This document shows, piece by piece, positions 53,901 to 62,690 of a stretch of DNA of 64,000 nucleotides (position 1 is the first letter of the stretch; each line of letters begins with the position of its first letter). A program made the translations under genes and the position numbers. A model generated the notes under the pieces. The model was not told the origin of the DNA, did no database searches, and worked only from the letters and a program-made list of their open reading frames with translations. The DNA comes from Gammaproteobacteria bacterium (GTDB taxonomy: Bacteria; Pseudomonadota; Gammaproteobacteria; Steroidobacterales; XN24), in assembly GCA_024640085.1 (NCBI GenBank), contig JAHEFR010000002.1:1-64000 (forward strand), in the 5' to 3' direction.

Positions 53901-55131
53901 GCAGGACCTGGCTGTACCAGTAAGGCAGTCCGATGGAAACGGCGATGATTGCGGCCCATCGTCCGGCGCCCCGCCAGTTGAACGGGACCGCGTGACGGAC
54001 CCAGCGCGAAGTGAAAACCTCGGTGTAGATGCGATTACGGGGCTGGAGCAGTCCACTGACGCCGATGGCCGCGAGACCCAGGATACGCAGCCATTCGTGC
54101 TCGGGCTGGTGTCGGTCGTATCGAATCTTGCGGCCTTTCCTTACCCTTCGGTACAACCTGAGCGCGCTGTGGGCAAGTGCGCCGCCGACCTCCGCCCATG
54201 CCCGGATGCGTCTCAGGTTGGGCTCGTTCTGGGGCGCATTGCCGAGGAAGAAGCGGCTGGAGACGAACTCGTCCACATCCTGGTCGGAACGGACCGAGCC
54301 CGGACTGCGCGCCATGGCGCGACAGAGCTTCTGGGTCAGGTAGGGTTGTCCTCCGGTCCAGTAAAATACACGGTACAGAGCCCGCTCCGCGTCGCCGGGT
54401 TCGAGACCGATCTCGCGGCAGAGGGGCCTCGCCTCCTCGAACGTGAAATCGGGCAGGTCAATTCGCCGCCCGATCTCCAGCGTAGCCGTGCCGGATTTGG
54501 CTCCAGGATCTCCGGGCATCACGGTGCCGAACAAGGCAAAACTCAGACGCTCGTATTCCGGCTCCGATGCCCGCGCATCATGGCTGGCGTGAACGGCGTG
54601 GAAGAGATCGGCGGCGTAATCCAGATCAGTCACGGCTTCGACTTCGTCCAGGAGGATGACCACGGCTGATCGGGTATGCCCCAGGACGACTTCCCAGAAG
54701 AACTCGCTGATACGTTGCACGGGCGACAGCGGTTTCTTCTCCTGCCACCAGTGCTGCAGGTCCACCGACAGGCGCAGGTCGCGAACGATCCGATACGCGA
54801 TGCCGTAATACCACCGCCCTGCATCGGCATCGCGGTCCCTGCCGATGGTCTGGGAAAGGTCCACCACCGCAGTGAGGAAGCCCTGCCGCCTCAGCTCACG
54901 GGCGGTCCTTCCCACCAGGCTGGATTTCCCGGTCTGTGGCGGAGCGAAAACATGGCAATACTCGCCTTCCCGGAGCTTCTCCACCAGCTGAGTATCGGCG
55001 GTCCGCTCCACGTAGCATCCCCGCCGTGGCAGGACCGGGCCGCCGACCACATAGAAGCTCTCGCCACGTTCCTCTTGCGGCGGCCGCAACTCGGTCACTT
55101 TTTTTTCGGTGGGTCCTTCCAAGGGTTTCAT
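50926..55131 (-). CDS. AAA-like ATPase-TM-P domain-WD40 protein
   Basis: Predicted 1401 residues. Walker A APPQTGKSS (63-71) and Walker B VVILLDE (157-163) mark an AAA-like (AAA_35 type) domain covering about 40-330. One helix lies near 385-405 (AAIIAVSIGLPYWY) with basic residues before it, so the N-terminus is cytosolic and the rest outside. A proprotein-convertase P domain lies near 597-695 (AKLEVRLRHPQATDLEMRLSAP, GTWTLELEDQVTG). From 700 to 1370 WD40 repeats fill the chain (ALAYSPDGSRLASVGADGSV and others). The start is ATG 55131; the open frame runs to 55485 over the divergent kinase. Role unknown. Confidence 0.8.
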   Translation of the reverse strand: MKPLEGPTEKKVTELRPPQEERGESFYVVGGPVLPRRGCYVERTADTQLVEKLREGEYCHVFAPPQTGKSSLVGRTARELRRQGFLTAVVDLSQTIGRDRDADAGRWYYGIAYRIVRDLRLSVDLQHWWQEKKPLSPVQRISEFFWEVVLGHTRSAVVILLDEVEAVTDLDYAADLFHAVHASHDARASEPEYERLSFALFGTVMPGDPGAKSGTATLEIGRRIDLPDFTFEEARPLCREIGLEPGDAERALYRVFYWTGGQPYLTQKLCRAMARSPGSVRSDQDVDEFVSSRFFLGNAPQNEPNLRRIRAWAEVGGALAHSALRLYRRVRKGRKIRYDRHQPEHEWLRILGLAAIGVSGLLQPRNRIYTEVFTSRWVRHAVPFNWRGAGRWAAIIAVSIGLPYWYSQVLPKGYVKTLTRPGMEFSEVQEAYLDLRRLPGFGKQADRLYARVLEGRSLAADSWDDALATDVELRALHGEAQRADELLGEFWIRESAAAAAEELRDQALVYQLRAADMGAPGAGGAIRALIGEDYPLLVTGIRAGARIDGLGIDAAGRQVVTLTEGHVVQSWDAERGVPMGVAGGFPALAEEFATVRRQVNMEASGTARAAKLEVRLRHPQATDLEMRLSAPSGKVVVLPIRRQEREPDAPYVLDETSHPDLRSLRKEKIQGTWTLELEDQVTGTAGFLDGWMLSLSGNQAHVAEDSPGNPILLPDPKPTSQVEVVLSPDGRRAAAVSSNTESRGFLQVWDTGTGAVTARIPVEAGPRIVAFDAEGQYLVTGRMGPPGHLSVWRAAAGQELLSLDSESGFLTQPTLSATGSVLAVAEGRSDGNSTVRLVDLVVGQEWKSIGVTGEIRAMALGPDGRMVATLSANNVVEVWTSPEAVLTAQLVHDQPVSRMIFDPSGRWLATVENDNTIRVWSIREGDVEARLLVSRQTWDPLSLTFSSDGGLLLMRGLGRSFEVLSLPSGMPASPPLRHSGDWRSEESETAWGKPVSRAFGALNSRLVTGRGGSMARIWEMAVTRYPETLADPGIAVAQVFSLNPASDQIAVGGLDGSVRFLDRGTPWSASRETPVSHAGAITALAYSPDGSRLASVGADGSVLLWDSESATVVGERFHHGSGRVRSVAVAPDNSRILTGGELGARLWDGITGEAGPLLGPGRRVVRVAFSGDGELAYTASGEGLVQAWEPSGGAQVWSGNMPGPVAAVAVSRDGRRVAGGTAGGQVYLWDTLKPIGGRKVVQINGWLLDMAFGGEDALFVQTGEWLHRISTDERPEISGSFLLPGAVPPDAWRVPADVDGVVRMLAVDSGGHRIVQLELDRRGDPPGEPDPGAEARWLDVLKLRYDATGELVPVKVASGPPARDVPPDTTGEDGRAPPAVPGAISERDPGAPRPAPSTDPQ

Positions 55132-55243
55132 CCAGCCGCCGTCAACCCGATTCTCCCCCAAACAGCCCTGCCGGCGCCAGACGGGCCGCGGGCGGTAGTA
55201 CACTGGCCCGATCCACCAGCGGCCCGTCAGGATCCGAGCCCCG

Positions 55244-55924
55244 ATGACCGATCGCCCCGAAGAGCTCCCCGTCGAACGGCTGCTGAAGCAGGATCTGTTC
55301 GGACGAATCGAGCTCGTGCAGGCGCCGGGGGACGACGGGGGACTTGCCGTCCGCAGAGATACACGCAGTGCCCGTTGGTGGACCCGCCCCGTCGCCCGTC
55401 GCCTGGCGGCTCGGGAAGCGCGGGCCCTGCATCGCCTGGCGGGATTCGACGGGGTGCCGCAACTGATCTCCTGGCGGGACGGCATATTGGTCAGGACTTG
55501 GATGGACGGTCTCCCGATGCAGATCGCCCGACCCCGGGACCCAGCCTATTTCGCCATGGCCTCTGCCCTGGTTCGGCGGCTCCACGCCGCCGGTGTCGTC
55601 CACAACGATCTTGCCAAGGAACCCAACTGGCTGGTCGGGGATGACGGCCGACCCGGGCTCATCGATTTCCAGCTGGCCTGGGCTCCACGCTGGCGTGGCA
55701 GGTTGTTCCGGGCCCTGGGGCGGGAAGACGTGCGACATACCCTCAAGCACAAGCGTTATTACTGCCCGGAGAACCTGACCCGAAGAGAACGAGCCATCCT
55801 CGCCCGGCCCGGGCCGCTGTCTGCGGCGTGGATGAACTTCGGCAAACCTGTGTATCTGTTCGTCACGCGCAGGCTGCTTCGCTGGAGCGACCGCGAGGGG
55901 GCCGGTGACCGAAATTTCCGCTGA
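55244..55924 (+). CDS. RIO-like protein kinase
   Basis: Predicted 226 residues. A short kinase: AAREARALHRLAGFDGVPQL, catalytic loop VVHNDLAKEPNWLV and metal site LIDFQLAW (DFQ instead of DFG). No N-terminal P loop Lys is clear. Substrate unknown; small kinases of this type act on lipid A Kdo or proteins. Divergent from the large AAA-WD40 gene. ATG start with a weak AGGAT. Confidence 0.85.
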   Translation: MTDRPEELPVERLLKQDLFGRIELVQAPGDDGGLAVRRDTRSARWWTRPVARRLAAREARALHRLAGFDGVPQLISWRDGILVRTWMDGLPMQIARPRDPAYFAMASALVRRLHAAGVVHNDLAKEPNWLVGDDGRPGLIDFQLAWAPRWRGRLFRALGREDVRHTLKHKRYYCPENLTRRERAILARPGPLSAAWMNFGKPVYLFVTRRLLRWSDREGAGDRNFR

Positions 55925-56081
55925 CCCTTGCCGCCGGGGCGCCACCGGAGCTATGGTCCGCCTCTTCCAGCGAACAGAATGATCGTCCATGGAGATCTGC
56001 CACCCACATAATCGCCGGGCGGGATCCGCACCCGCGCCACGACCGTTCGGACTGAGACTGAGCCTTCCGGACGGTGACCCG

Positions 56082-56249
56082 ATGAGGAAACTGATCGGAG
56101 ATGACTGGCATCAGTTCCAGTGGTTCGAAAGCGAGCAGGAGCGCGATGCAAAGGTCGCGGAACTTACAGGCCGATTTGCGTACTACAGGAAAGGGGATCG
56201 TCCGACCTTCCTCATCGAACGGGTGGAGGGCATGGAGGAAACCGAATGA
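56082..56249 (+). CDS. Small protein of unknown function
   Basis: Predicted 55 residues. MRKLIGDDWHQFQWFESEQERDAK, then YRKGDRPTFLIERVEG. No family known. The frame continues upstream to ATG 55989, but that part looks non-coding. Stop and next ATG overlap (ATGA), which supports the gene and frame. Confidence 0.6.
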   Translation: MRKLIGDDWHQFQWFESEQERDAKVAELTGRFAYYRKGDRPTFLIERVEGMEETE

Positions 56250-56476
56250 AAGATAGCGAAGCGGGGCTCGGGAAGGCGGAGCCGAAATGCCCGGATTGCG
56301 GCGTCGTCGGCACCGATCACCTCGTGGCCACCGACAGCGGCGAGAGATCCCGTGACGGCAAGTCCTGGTTCAACATCGTGCACTGCGACAGTTGCGGCCA
56401 TGTTTACGGCGTGTTCGCCAAACATGTGTTCGGCCCGAGGGGCGGCCCCCAGCTCGTAGTCCGGGAACGCGGCTGA
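56246..56476 (+). CDS. Small zinc-ribbon protein
   Basis: Predicted 76 residues. Two CxxC knuckles, CPDCG and CDSCG, 33 residues apart, form a zinc ribbon; GHVYGVFAKHVFGP follows. Target unknown. ATGA overlap with the previous gene fixes the start; the next gene begins 3 nt later. Confidence 0.75.
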   Translation: MKDSEAGLGKAEPKCPDCGVVGTDHLVATDSGERSRDGKSWFNIVHCDSCGHVYGVFAKHVFGPRGGPQLVVRERG

Positions 56477-56479
56477 TCC

Positions 56480-56929
56480 ATGTGTTCAGGCGGTGTCCTG
56501 GCTGAATTCCGGCGACAACACCCGGTCACCCGGGACATCCCGGTCGCCTGGGCCGACATGGACGCATTCGGTCACGTCAACAACGCCGTGTACCTCCGGT
56601 ATTTCGAAACCGCAAGGATCGCGTTGTTCGAGCAGGTGGGCTTTGCGGATCGGACCGGGACCGGCGGCGTCGGACCCATCCTTGCGGCGACCGAATGCCG
56701 GTTCCGCATCCCGGTCAAATACCCGGACACGGTCACGGCCGCGACGTGGATCGAGGATGTCTCGAACGACCGGTTCCTCATGGGTTTCGCCGTATTCAGT
56801 CACGCCCACGACGGCATCGCCGCCGAGGGCACGGGCCGAATCGTGGCGTACGATTATGCCGCCTGGAAAAAGGCTGTCCTCGATAATGAAATCAGACAAC
56901 AGCTTGCGGCGCTCGGCCTGCGAAAGTAA
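56480..56929 (+). CDS. Acyl-CoA thioesterase (4HBT hot-dog fold)
   Basis: Predicted 149 residues. Motif PVAWADMDAFGHVNNAVYLRYFETARIALFEQ with the catalytic Asp is that of 4-hydroxybenzoyl-CoA thioesterase-like YbgC/FcbC proteins. It hydrolyses an acyl-CoA. Third gene of the small operon 56082-56929. Confidence 0.92.
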   Translation: MCSGGVLAEFRRQHPVTRDIPVAWADMDAFGHVNNAVYLRYFETARIALFEQVGFADRTGTGGVGPILAATECRFRIPVKYPDTVTAATWIEDVSNDRFLMGFAVFSHAHDGIAAEGTGRIVAYDYAAWKKAVLDNEIRQQLAALGLRK

Positions 56930-57114
56930 ACGCCGAGCCGGCCCCGGGTACCGTGATTTCCGGGGTCGGCCACGGGCGCCGCGGCGCCTGTCCTGCCGAT
57001 CCGGAAACGGTGACCAGGGATCCTTGAAAATATCGCACACCGTGGTAAAAGAGTGAGCCGCCAGAGGCGGGGACACCTCATCTCCCCCGCATATCCAGAC
57101 ATGGAGCATCAGGA

Positions 57115-58059
57115 ATGATAGAGACGGAGCGACTCACGAAGCGCTACGGCAACCTGCTCGCCGTGGACCAACTGAGCTTCACCGTCGGCCAGGGTGAAGT
57201 GCTGGGTTTCCTCGGACCGAATGGTGCCGGCAAGTCGACCACGATGAAGATGCTGGCGGGCTTCCTGAGTCCCACCTCGGGGACCGCCCGGATTTGCGGT
57301 TTCGACGTCGAGAAGGACCCTGTCCAGGCGAAACGGCAGATCGGCTACCTGCCGGAAGGCGCCCCCGCCTACGGCGAGATGACGCCGCGGAAATTCCTCG
57401 AATTCATCGCCGACATCCGCGACCTCCGGGGTCAGGAGAAGCGGCGGCGACTGGATCAGGTCATCGACACGTTACATCTCGAACCGGTGATGGAGCAGCC
57501 GGTGGATAATCTCTCGAAAGGTTACAAGCGCCGCGTGGGACTCGCCCAGGCCATCATCCACGATCCCCGGGTACTGATCCTCGACGAGCCTACCGACGGC
57601 CTGGACCCCAACCAGAAACACGAAGTCCGTTCCCTGATCCGGGACATGGCCGCGGACAAGATCATCATCATCTCCACTCACATCCTCGAGGAAGTCCACG
57701 CCGTGTGCCACCGGGCGATCATCATCGCCCGCGGCCGCATCCTCGCGGACGACACGCCGGAGGCACTGGAGGCGAGATCGGAGAGGCATAACGCAGTGAC
57801 CCTGCGGTTCGCCGAGGCCGCGCCAGACGACGCCGTCACCGCGCTCCGGGCTCTGGACGGCGTCGCCAGCGTGGGCAGTGGAGACGACCATTCCGTCACG
57901 ATCCTGCCCGCAGGCGGCGGCAGCCTGCTGCCCGCGGTCGGCCGCCTGGCACTCGAGCGGGGCTGGCAGGTCGCCGAACTCCAGGTCGAGCAGGGACAAC
58001 TGGACACAGTCTTCCGCCAGATCACTACGGCAGATGCAGGAGAGGAGGCCCGGACATGA
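57115..58059 (+). CDS. ABC transporter ATP-binding protein (GldA-like)
   Basis: Predicted 314 residues. Walker A GPNGAGKSTT, signature LSKGYKRRVGLAQ, Walker B VLILDEPTDGLDP, H-loop STHILEEV. C-terminal extension of the GldA/NatA type. First of four co-directional genes with 4-nt overlap to the permease. Confidence 0.95.
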   Translation: MIETERLTKRYGNLLAVDQLSFTVGQGEVLGFLGPNGAGKSTTMKMLAGFLSPTSGTARICGFDVEKDPVQAKRQIGYLPEGAPAYGEMTPRKFLEFIADIRDLRGQEKRRRLDQVIDTLHLEPVMEQPVDNLSKGYKRRVGLAQAIIHDPRVLILDEPTDGLDPNQKHEVRSLIRDMAADKIIIISTHILEEVHAVCHRAIIIARGRILADDTPEALEARSERHNAVTLRFAEAAPDDAVTALRALDGVASVGSGDDHSVTILPAGGGSLLPAVGRLALERGWQVAELQVEQGQLDTVFRQITTADAGEEART

Positions 58060-58790
58060 GGGCAATCGCCATCATCTTCCGCCGCGAAATGGCCGCCTAT
58101 TTCGCCACTCCGGTGGCCTATGTGTTCATCGTCATGTTCCTGGTGCTGTCCGGGGCCTTCACCTTCTACCTCGGCAGCTTCTACGAACGGGGCCAGGCGG
58201 ACCTGCAGCCATTCTTTACCTTCCATCCCTGGTTGTATCTGTTCCTCGTGCCGGCCATCTCCATGCGCCTTTGGGCGGAGGAACGGAAATCGGGGAGCAT
58301 CGAACTGCTGATGACCCTGCCGGTGACCATGTTGGAAGCCGTTCTCGGCAAGTTCCTGGCGGCGTGGTGTTTCTGCGGCATCGCCCTGGCCCTGACATTT
58401 CCGATCTGGCTGACGGTCAACTATCTCGGCGAGCCGGACAACGGCGTGATACTGGCCGCCTACCTGGGCAGCCTCCTGATGGCCGGGGCGTTTCTGGCCA
58501 TCGGCGCGTGTATCTCAGCGACGACCCGCAACCAGGTAGTTGCCTTCATCCTTACGGTGGTGGTCTGTTTCGGATTCCTGCTGTCGGGCTTCCCGCTGGT
58601 GCTGGACCTGTTCCAGGGTTGGGCACCCCAGAGCCTGACCGACGCCATCGCTTCGTTGTCGTTCATGACCCACTTCACCACTCTGATGAAGGGGATCGTT
58701 GACCTCAGGGCAGTGGTCTATTTCACCCTGGTCATCATCTTCTGGCTGATCGCCAATGCGGTCGTCCTCGATCTGAAGAAAGCCAGCTAG
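58056..58790 (+). CDS. ABC transporter permease (GldF-like)
   Basis: Predicted 244 residues with six helices: AIIFRREMAAYFATPVAYVFI start, LFLVPAISMRLWAEERKSGSIELLMTLPV, the ABC-2 permease signature, and VVCFGFLLSG. Overlaps the ATPase gene (ATGA). Confidence 0.95.
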   Translation: MRAIAIIFRREMAAYFATPVAYVFIVMFLVLSGAFTFYLGSFYERGQADLQPFFTFHPWLYLFLVPAISMRLWAEERKSGSIELLMTLPVTMLEAVLGKFLAAWCFCGIALALTFPIWLTVNYLGEPDNGVILAAYLGSLLMAGAFLAIGACISATTRNQVVAFILTVVVCFGFLLSGFPLVLDLFQGWAPQSLTDAIASLSFMTHFTTLMKGIVDLRAVVYFTLVIIFWLIANAVVLDLKKAS

Positions 58791-58799
58791 GAGCGGAGC

Positions 58800-60677
58800 A
58801 TGACCACCAAGCAGACACGATCCGTCGGCGGTACAGGCCTGCTGGTGCTCGCGGCGCTCTTCCTCGCGCTGACCGTGCTCAACAGCGTGCTGTTCCGAGG
58901 CGTTCAGCTGGACCTCACCGAAAACCATCTCTACACGATCTCGGAGGGGACCGAGCACATCCTGCAGAAGATCCGGGAGCCGGTGAACCTCTACTTCTTC
59001 TATTCGGACAAGGCCACCCGGAACATCCCGTATCTGAGGACCTACGCCCAGCGCGTCCGCGAACTGTTGCAGGAGCTGGTGCTGAGATCTGACGGCAATC
59101 TCCGGTTGGCGGAGATCGACCCGTTGCCGTTCTCCGAGGAAGAGGACCGGGCCTCCCAGTACGGGCTGCAGGCGGTATCTCTCGGATCGGGCGAGCCCAT
59201 TTACTTCGGGCTCGCCGGCACCAATGCCGTTGACGACCTGGAGATCATCAGCTTCTTCCAGCCGGATCGGGAATCCTTCCTGGAATACGACTTGGCGAAG
59301 ATGATCTACACCCTGGCCAATCCGGAGAAACCGGTGGTGGCCATCATCAGCACGCTCCCCATGACCGGCGGAATGGACCCGGTCACGGGTCGGAACCGCC
59401 AGCCCTGGGTGATCTCGACCCAGGTGGAGCAGCTGTTCGAGGTCCGCAACCTGGATAGCGCGGCCACGACGATCGATGAGGACGTCGACCTGCTGGTGCT
59501 GGTGCACCCGAGAATGCTGGGCGACCGGACGCTCTACGCCATCGACCAGTTCGTCATGGGAGGCGGCAAGCTGATCGTCTTCGTCGATCCGTTGTCCGAC
59601 GCCCAGTTGCCCCAGGATTTCGCCAGCGCCAGCACTGCACTGTTCGAGGACCGGTCATCCACCCTCGAGCCCCTGTTCGAGGCCTGGGGCATCAGTTACG
59701 ACCCGCAAGAAGTCGTCCTGGACCAGGCGAACGCCCTGACGGTGAATGCCGGAAACGGCCAGCCGCCGGTGCGCCACCTGGCGATCCTCGGTATCGGGCC
59801 AGACGGTCTGTCGGCCAGCGACGTGATCACCGCTGATCTCAGCAGCATCAATCTCGGGTCGGTTGGTCACCTGGCCGTGGCCGAAGAAAGCGACGGCCCC
59901 CAGATCGTCCCACTGGTCTCGAGCAGCGATCTGGCGGCACTGGTGTCCACCGAAACCCTGAAGTTCCTGCCGGATCCCGGGGCACTGCAGGACGATTTTG
60001 TCCCCACCGGCGAGACCTATGTGCTTGCGGCCCGCTTCACCGGCAAGCTTGCGTCGGCGTTCCCCGAAGGCCCGCCCTCGGCGGAGGACGAGTCCGCGGA
60101 CGGCGCCGAGCACCTGTCCTCCACCGAGGATGTGGCAAACGTCATCGTCGTCGCAGACACAGACGTGCTCACCGACAGGATGTGGGTGAGAGCGGACAAC
60201 GTGCTGGGGCAACGCCTCTTCACGGCGTTCGCCAGCAACGGCGCCATGGTCGTAAACGCCCTCGACAACCTGCTGGGCAGCACCGATCTCATTAGCGTCC
60301 GCAGCCGGGGGACGTTCGCCCGGCCGTTCGACCGGGTCGAGGAATTGCAGGCCGCGGCCGACGCCAGCTACCGGGAGCAGGAGCAGGCGCTGCAACGGGA
60401 GCTGGAAGAGACCGAGCGCCGCCTGACGGCACTGGAATCTGCCAAGGATCAGGAGAACCTGTTGATCATCTCGCCGGAGCAGCAGGCGGAACTCGAGCGT
60501 TTCCAGCAGCAGAAGCTGAGGATCCGCAAGGAGCTGCGCGACGTGCGACGCAATCTTGACAAGAGCATCGAAGACCTGGGTACCACCCTCAAGTTGATCA
60601 ATATCGCTTTGGTGCCCCTGCTGCTGTCCGTCGCGGCGATCGTCATGGCGATCTTCAGACTGCGCCGCAGAGGCTGA
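58800..60677 (+). CDS. Gldg-family ABC-associated protein
   Basis: Predicted 625 residues. N-terminal helix (GLLVLAALFLALTVLNSVLF), DLTENHLYTISEGTEHIL, the Gldg signature, and an extracytoplasmic alpha/beta region. A coiled coil (EQEQALQRELEETERRLTALE, then RKELRDVRRNLDKSIEDL) and a last helix follow. Probably the periplasmic part of the transporter. GGAGCGGAGC before ATG. Confidence 0.9.
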   Translation: MTTKQTRSVGGTGLLVLAALFLALTVLNSVLFRGVQLDLTENHLYTISEGTEHILQKIREPVNLYFFYSDKATRNIPYLRTYAQRVRELLQELVLRSDGNLRLAEIDPLPFSEEEDRASQYGLQAVSLGSGEPIYFGLAGTNAVDDLEIISFFQPDRESFLEYDLAKMIYTLANPEKPVVAIISTLPMTGGMDPVTGRNRQPWVISTQVEQLFEVRNLDSAATTIDEDVDLLVLVHPRMLGDRTLYAIDQFVMGGGKLIVFVDPLSDAQLPQDFASASTALFEDRSSTLEPLFEAWGISYDPQEVVLDQANALTVNAGNGQPPVRHLAILGIGPDGLSASDVITADLSSINLGSVGHLAVAEESDGPQIVPLVSSSDLAALVSTETLKFLPDPGALQDDFVPTGETYVLAARFTGKLASAFPEGPPSAEDESADGAEHLSSTEDVANVIVVADTDVLTDRMWVRADNVLGQRLFTAFASNGAMVVNALDNLLGSTDLISVRSRGTFARPFDRVEELQAAADASYREQEQALQRELEETERRLTALESAKDQENLLIISPEQQAELERFQQQKLRIRKELRDVRRNLDKSIEDLGTTLKLINIALVPLLLSVAAIVMAIFRLRRRG

Positions 60678-60687
60678 GGAGGGACAA

Positions 60688-61800
60688 GTGCGAGCAAGAA
60701 CGCTTATCGTGCTGGTCATCGTGGCGGCCGTTGCCGCAACTATCGCTCTGTTCCTCGACACAAGTTCCCAGCCGGGGACCTCGGTCGCCGACGGAAGCCT
60801 GCTGTACCCGGGACTGAAGAGCGCGCTGAACGACGTGGACCGGATCGAATTGACCCCGCCGGAAGCCGCGGATCCGATCGTCCTGGACCGGACGGAGTCA
60901 GGCTGGGTGGTGGCGCCCAAGGCGGGTTATGCCGCTGATCCTGGCAGGATGCGCCAGCTCCTGCTCCGGCTGGCCGAGGCCCACATCGTCGAGGTCAAGA
61001 CATCGAATCCCGACCTCTACCCCCGATTGAGCGTCGCTGATCCCGGGTCCCCGGAGGGTGCCGGGACCCTGCTGGTAGTCGGGACCTCTCCCCGGGTCTC
61101 CCTGATCGTCGGAGCAGGTGGCGCGGCCGGCGGCGCCGGTACCTACATTCGCCGGCAGGGAGAAGAACAAAGCTATCTGATCGATACGGATCTCGACGTA
61201 ACCGGGACCGCCAGCGACTGGCTCGATCGGGATCTGTTCGACGTCGACGGTAGCGCGCTCGCCAAGATCACGATTACCCATAGCGACGGGGATGCCGTCG
61301 AGCTGATTCGCATCGGCGACCGGCTGGTGGTGGCGGGCGTCCCGGAGGGACGTGAACTTTCCAATTCTGGTGTCGCGCAACCGATCGCCCGCGCGCTGGC
61401 CGGCCTGCGTTTCGACGACGTCGTACCCGCCGGGGACTTCGACGGCGGCGATCCCGAGGCCACGGCAGATTTTCATGTGGACGACGGCCGCAGGATCACC
61501 GTGCAGGCATGGCGCAGGGACGATTCCCGCTGGGTGGCCTTCGACGTTGCGCTGGACCCCGCCTGGAGTCCCGCAGACGAACCGGCGGACGCGACCGGAT
61601 CGACGGATACAGACATGGCCGGCGGGCCCGACGCGGCCGCTGCGGGTCCATCGGAAGACATCGCACCGCCACGGGCCGATCAGGAGTCGGTGGCCAGAGA
61701 GGACGCCGACCTGGCGGGCTGGGTCTTCCGGATACCGGTCTACAAATACGACCAGATGGTCCGTCGTATGGACGATCTGCTCAAGCCCAAGACCGACTGA
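60688..61800 (+). CDS. DUF4340 protein
   Basis: Predicted 370 residues. One N-terminal helix (RTLIVLVIVAAVAATIALFLD), then repeated DUF4340 beta domains (DRIELTPPEAADPIVLDRTESGWVV). DUF4340 genes go with Gldg transporters. GTG start with GAGGAGGGAC upstream. Poor-complexity Pro/Ala/Asp insert near residues 295-335. Confidence 0.9.
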   Translation: MRARTLIVLVIVAAVAATIALFLDTSSQPGTSVADGSLLYPGLKSALNDVDRIELTPPEAADPIVLDRTESGWVVAPKAGYAADPGRMRQLLLRLAEAHIVEVKTSNPDLYPRLSVADPGSPEGAGTLLVVGTSPRVSLIVGAGGAAGGAGTYIRRQGEEQSYLIDTDLDVTGTASDWLDRDLFDVDGSALAKITITHSDGDAVELIRIGDRLVVAGVPEGRELSNSGVAQPIARALAGLRFDDVVPAGDFDGGDPEATADFHVDDGRRITVQAWRRDDSRWVAFDVALDPAWSPADEPADATGSTDTDMAGGPDAAAAGPSEDIAPPRADQESVAREDADLAGWVFRIPVYKYDQMVRRMDDLLKPKTD

Positions 61801-61862
61801 GCCCGGGGCGACTGAGCAGGATTCGGGTGGGCTGCCAGGCCGACCTGGCCTAGACTGGGCCC

Positions 61863-62690
61863 ATGATCGAACACCGTGACTATCAGCGCATCGAGAGCGC
61901 CATCCAGTGGATCCGGGCCCACGCCGGCGAACAGCCGTCGGTATCGGAAATGGCCTCCGCAGTGGCCCTCAGTCCGTTCCACTTCAGCCGCCTGTTCCGG
62001 CGCTGGGCCGGGATCTCTCCCCACCAGTATCTGCGGACCCTGAGGCTGGATGAGGCCAAACGGGCCTTGCGCGAGACCCCCGATCTCCTCAGTGCCTCGA
62101 TGGATGCTGGGCTCTCCGGTTCGGGACGGCTGCACGACCTGTTCGTTCAGTTGGAAGCCATGACCCCGGCGGAATACCGGGAATCCGGCCGCGGAGTGAC
62201 CATCCGGTACGGCGAGACCGATTCCCCCTTCGGCCGTGTGGGCATCGCGACCACGACAAGAGGTGTCTGCGCCGTTGAGTTCAGGGACGACGAGGCTGGT
62301 GAGCTCAGGGATTCCCTGGCATCGCAATGGCCGTCGGCGCGGCTTGAACGCGATGATGCTGGGGCCCGGGGATGGTCGCGACGGATCTTCGACCGCAGCG
62401 ACCACAGCGTCCCGATCCATGTCCGCGGGACAAATTTCCAGATACAGGTCTGGCGGGCATTACTCGGCGTCCCGGCCGGACGAACGATCAGTTACGGCAC
62501 CCTGGCGCGGGACGCGGGCCACCCCGGGTCCGCCCGCGCCGTCGGCGGGGCCGTGGGCGCCAATCCTGTCGCCTTCCTGATCCCGTGTCACCGTGTCCTC
62601 AGGGGCGACGGGGGCGTTGGTGGCTACCGCTGGCGGCCCGAGCGCAAGGCGGCCATCCTCGCCTGGGAGAGCGCCGGTCTCGCAGGCTGA
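61863..62690 (+). CDS. AraC-type regulator fused to O6-methylguanine methyltransferase
   Basis: Predicted 275 residues. Residues 1-105 are an AraC HTH domain (HYQ..ESAIQWIRAHAGEQPSVSEMASAVALSPFHFSRLFRRWAGISPHQYLRTLRL). Residues 115-275 are the repair domain with PCHRV (about 241-245; Cys 242 accepts the methyl group). It lacks the Ada zinc domain for phosphotriesters. It could link repair to gene control. Confidence 0.93.
   Translation: MIEHRDYQRIESAIQWIRAHAGEQPSVSEMASAVALSPFHFSRLFRRWAGISPHQYLRTLRLDEAKRALRETPDLLSASMDAGLSGSGRLHDLFVQLEAMTPAEYRESGRGVTIRYGETDSPFGRVGIATTTRGVCAVEFRDDEAGELRDSLASQWPSARLERDDAGARGWSRRIFDRSDHSVPIHVRGTNFQIQVWRALLGVPAGRTISYGTLARDAGHPGSARAVGGAVGANPVAFLIPCHRVLRGDGGVGGYRWRPERKAAILAWESAGLAG

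Noticed and set aside
51901-54669. 922-codon plus-strand open frame inside the AAA-WD40 gene
   Set aside because: The minus strand has ATPase, P-domain and WD40 motifs; the plus frame has only low-complexity sequence.
55132-55485. N-terminal extension of the large AAA-WD40 frame
   Set aside because: It covers the start of the divergent kinase and has Arg/Ser-rich antisense composition; ATG 55131 opens the first plausible protein sequence.
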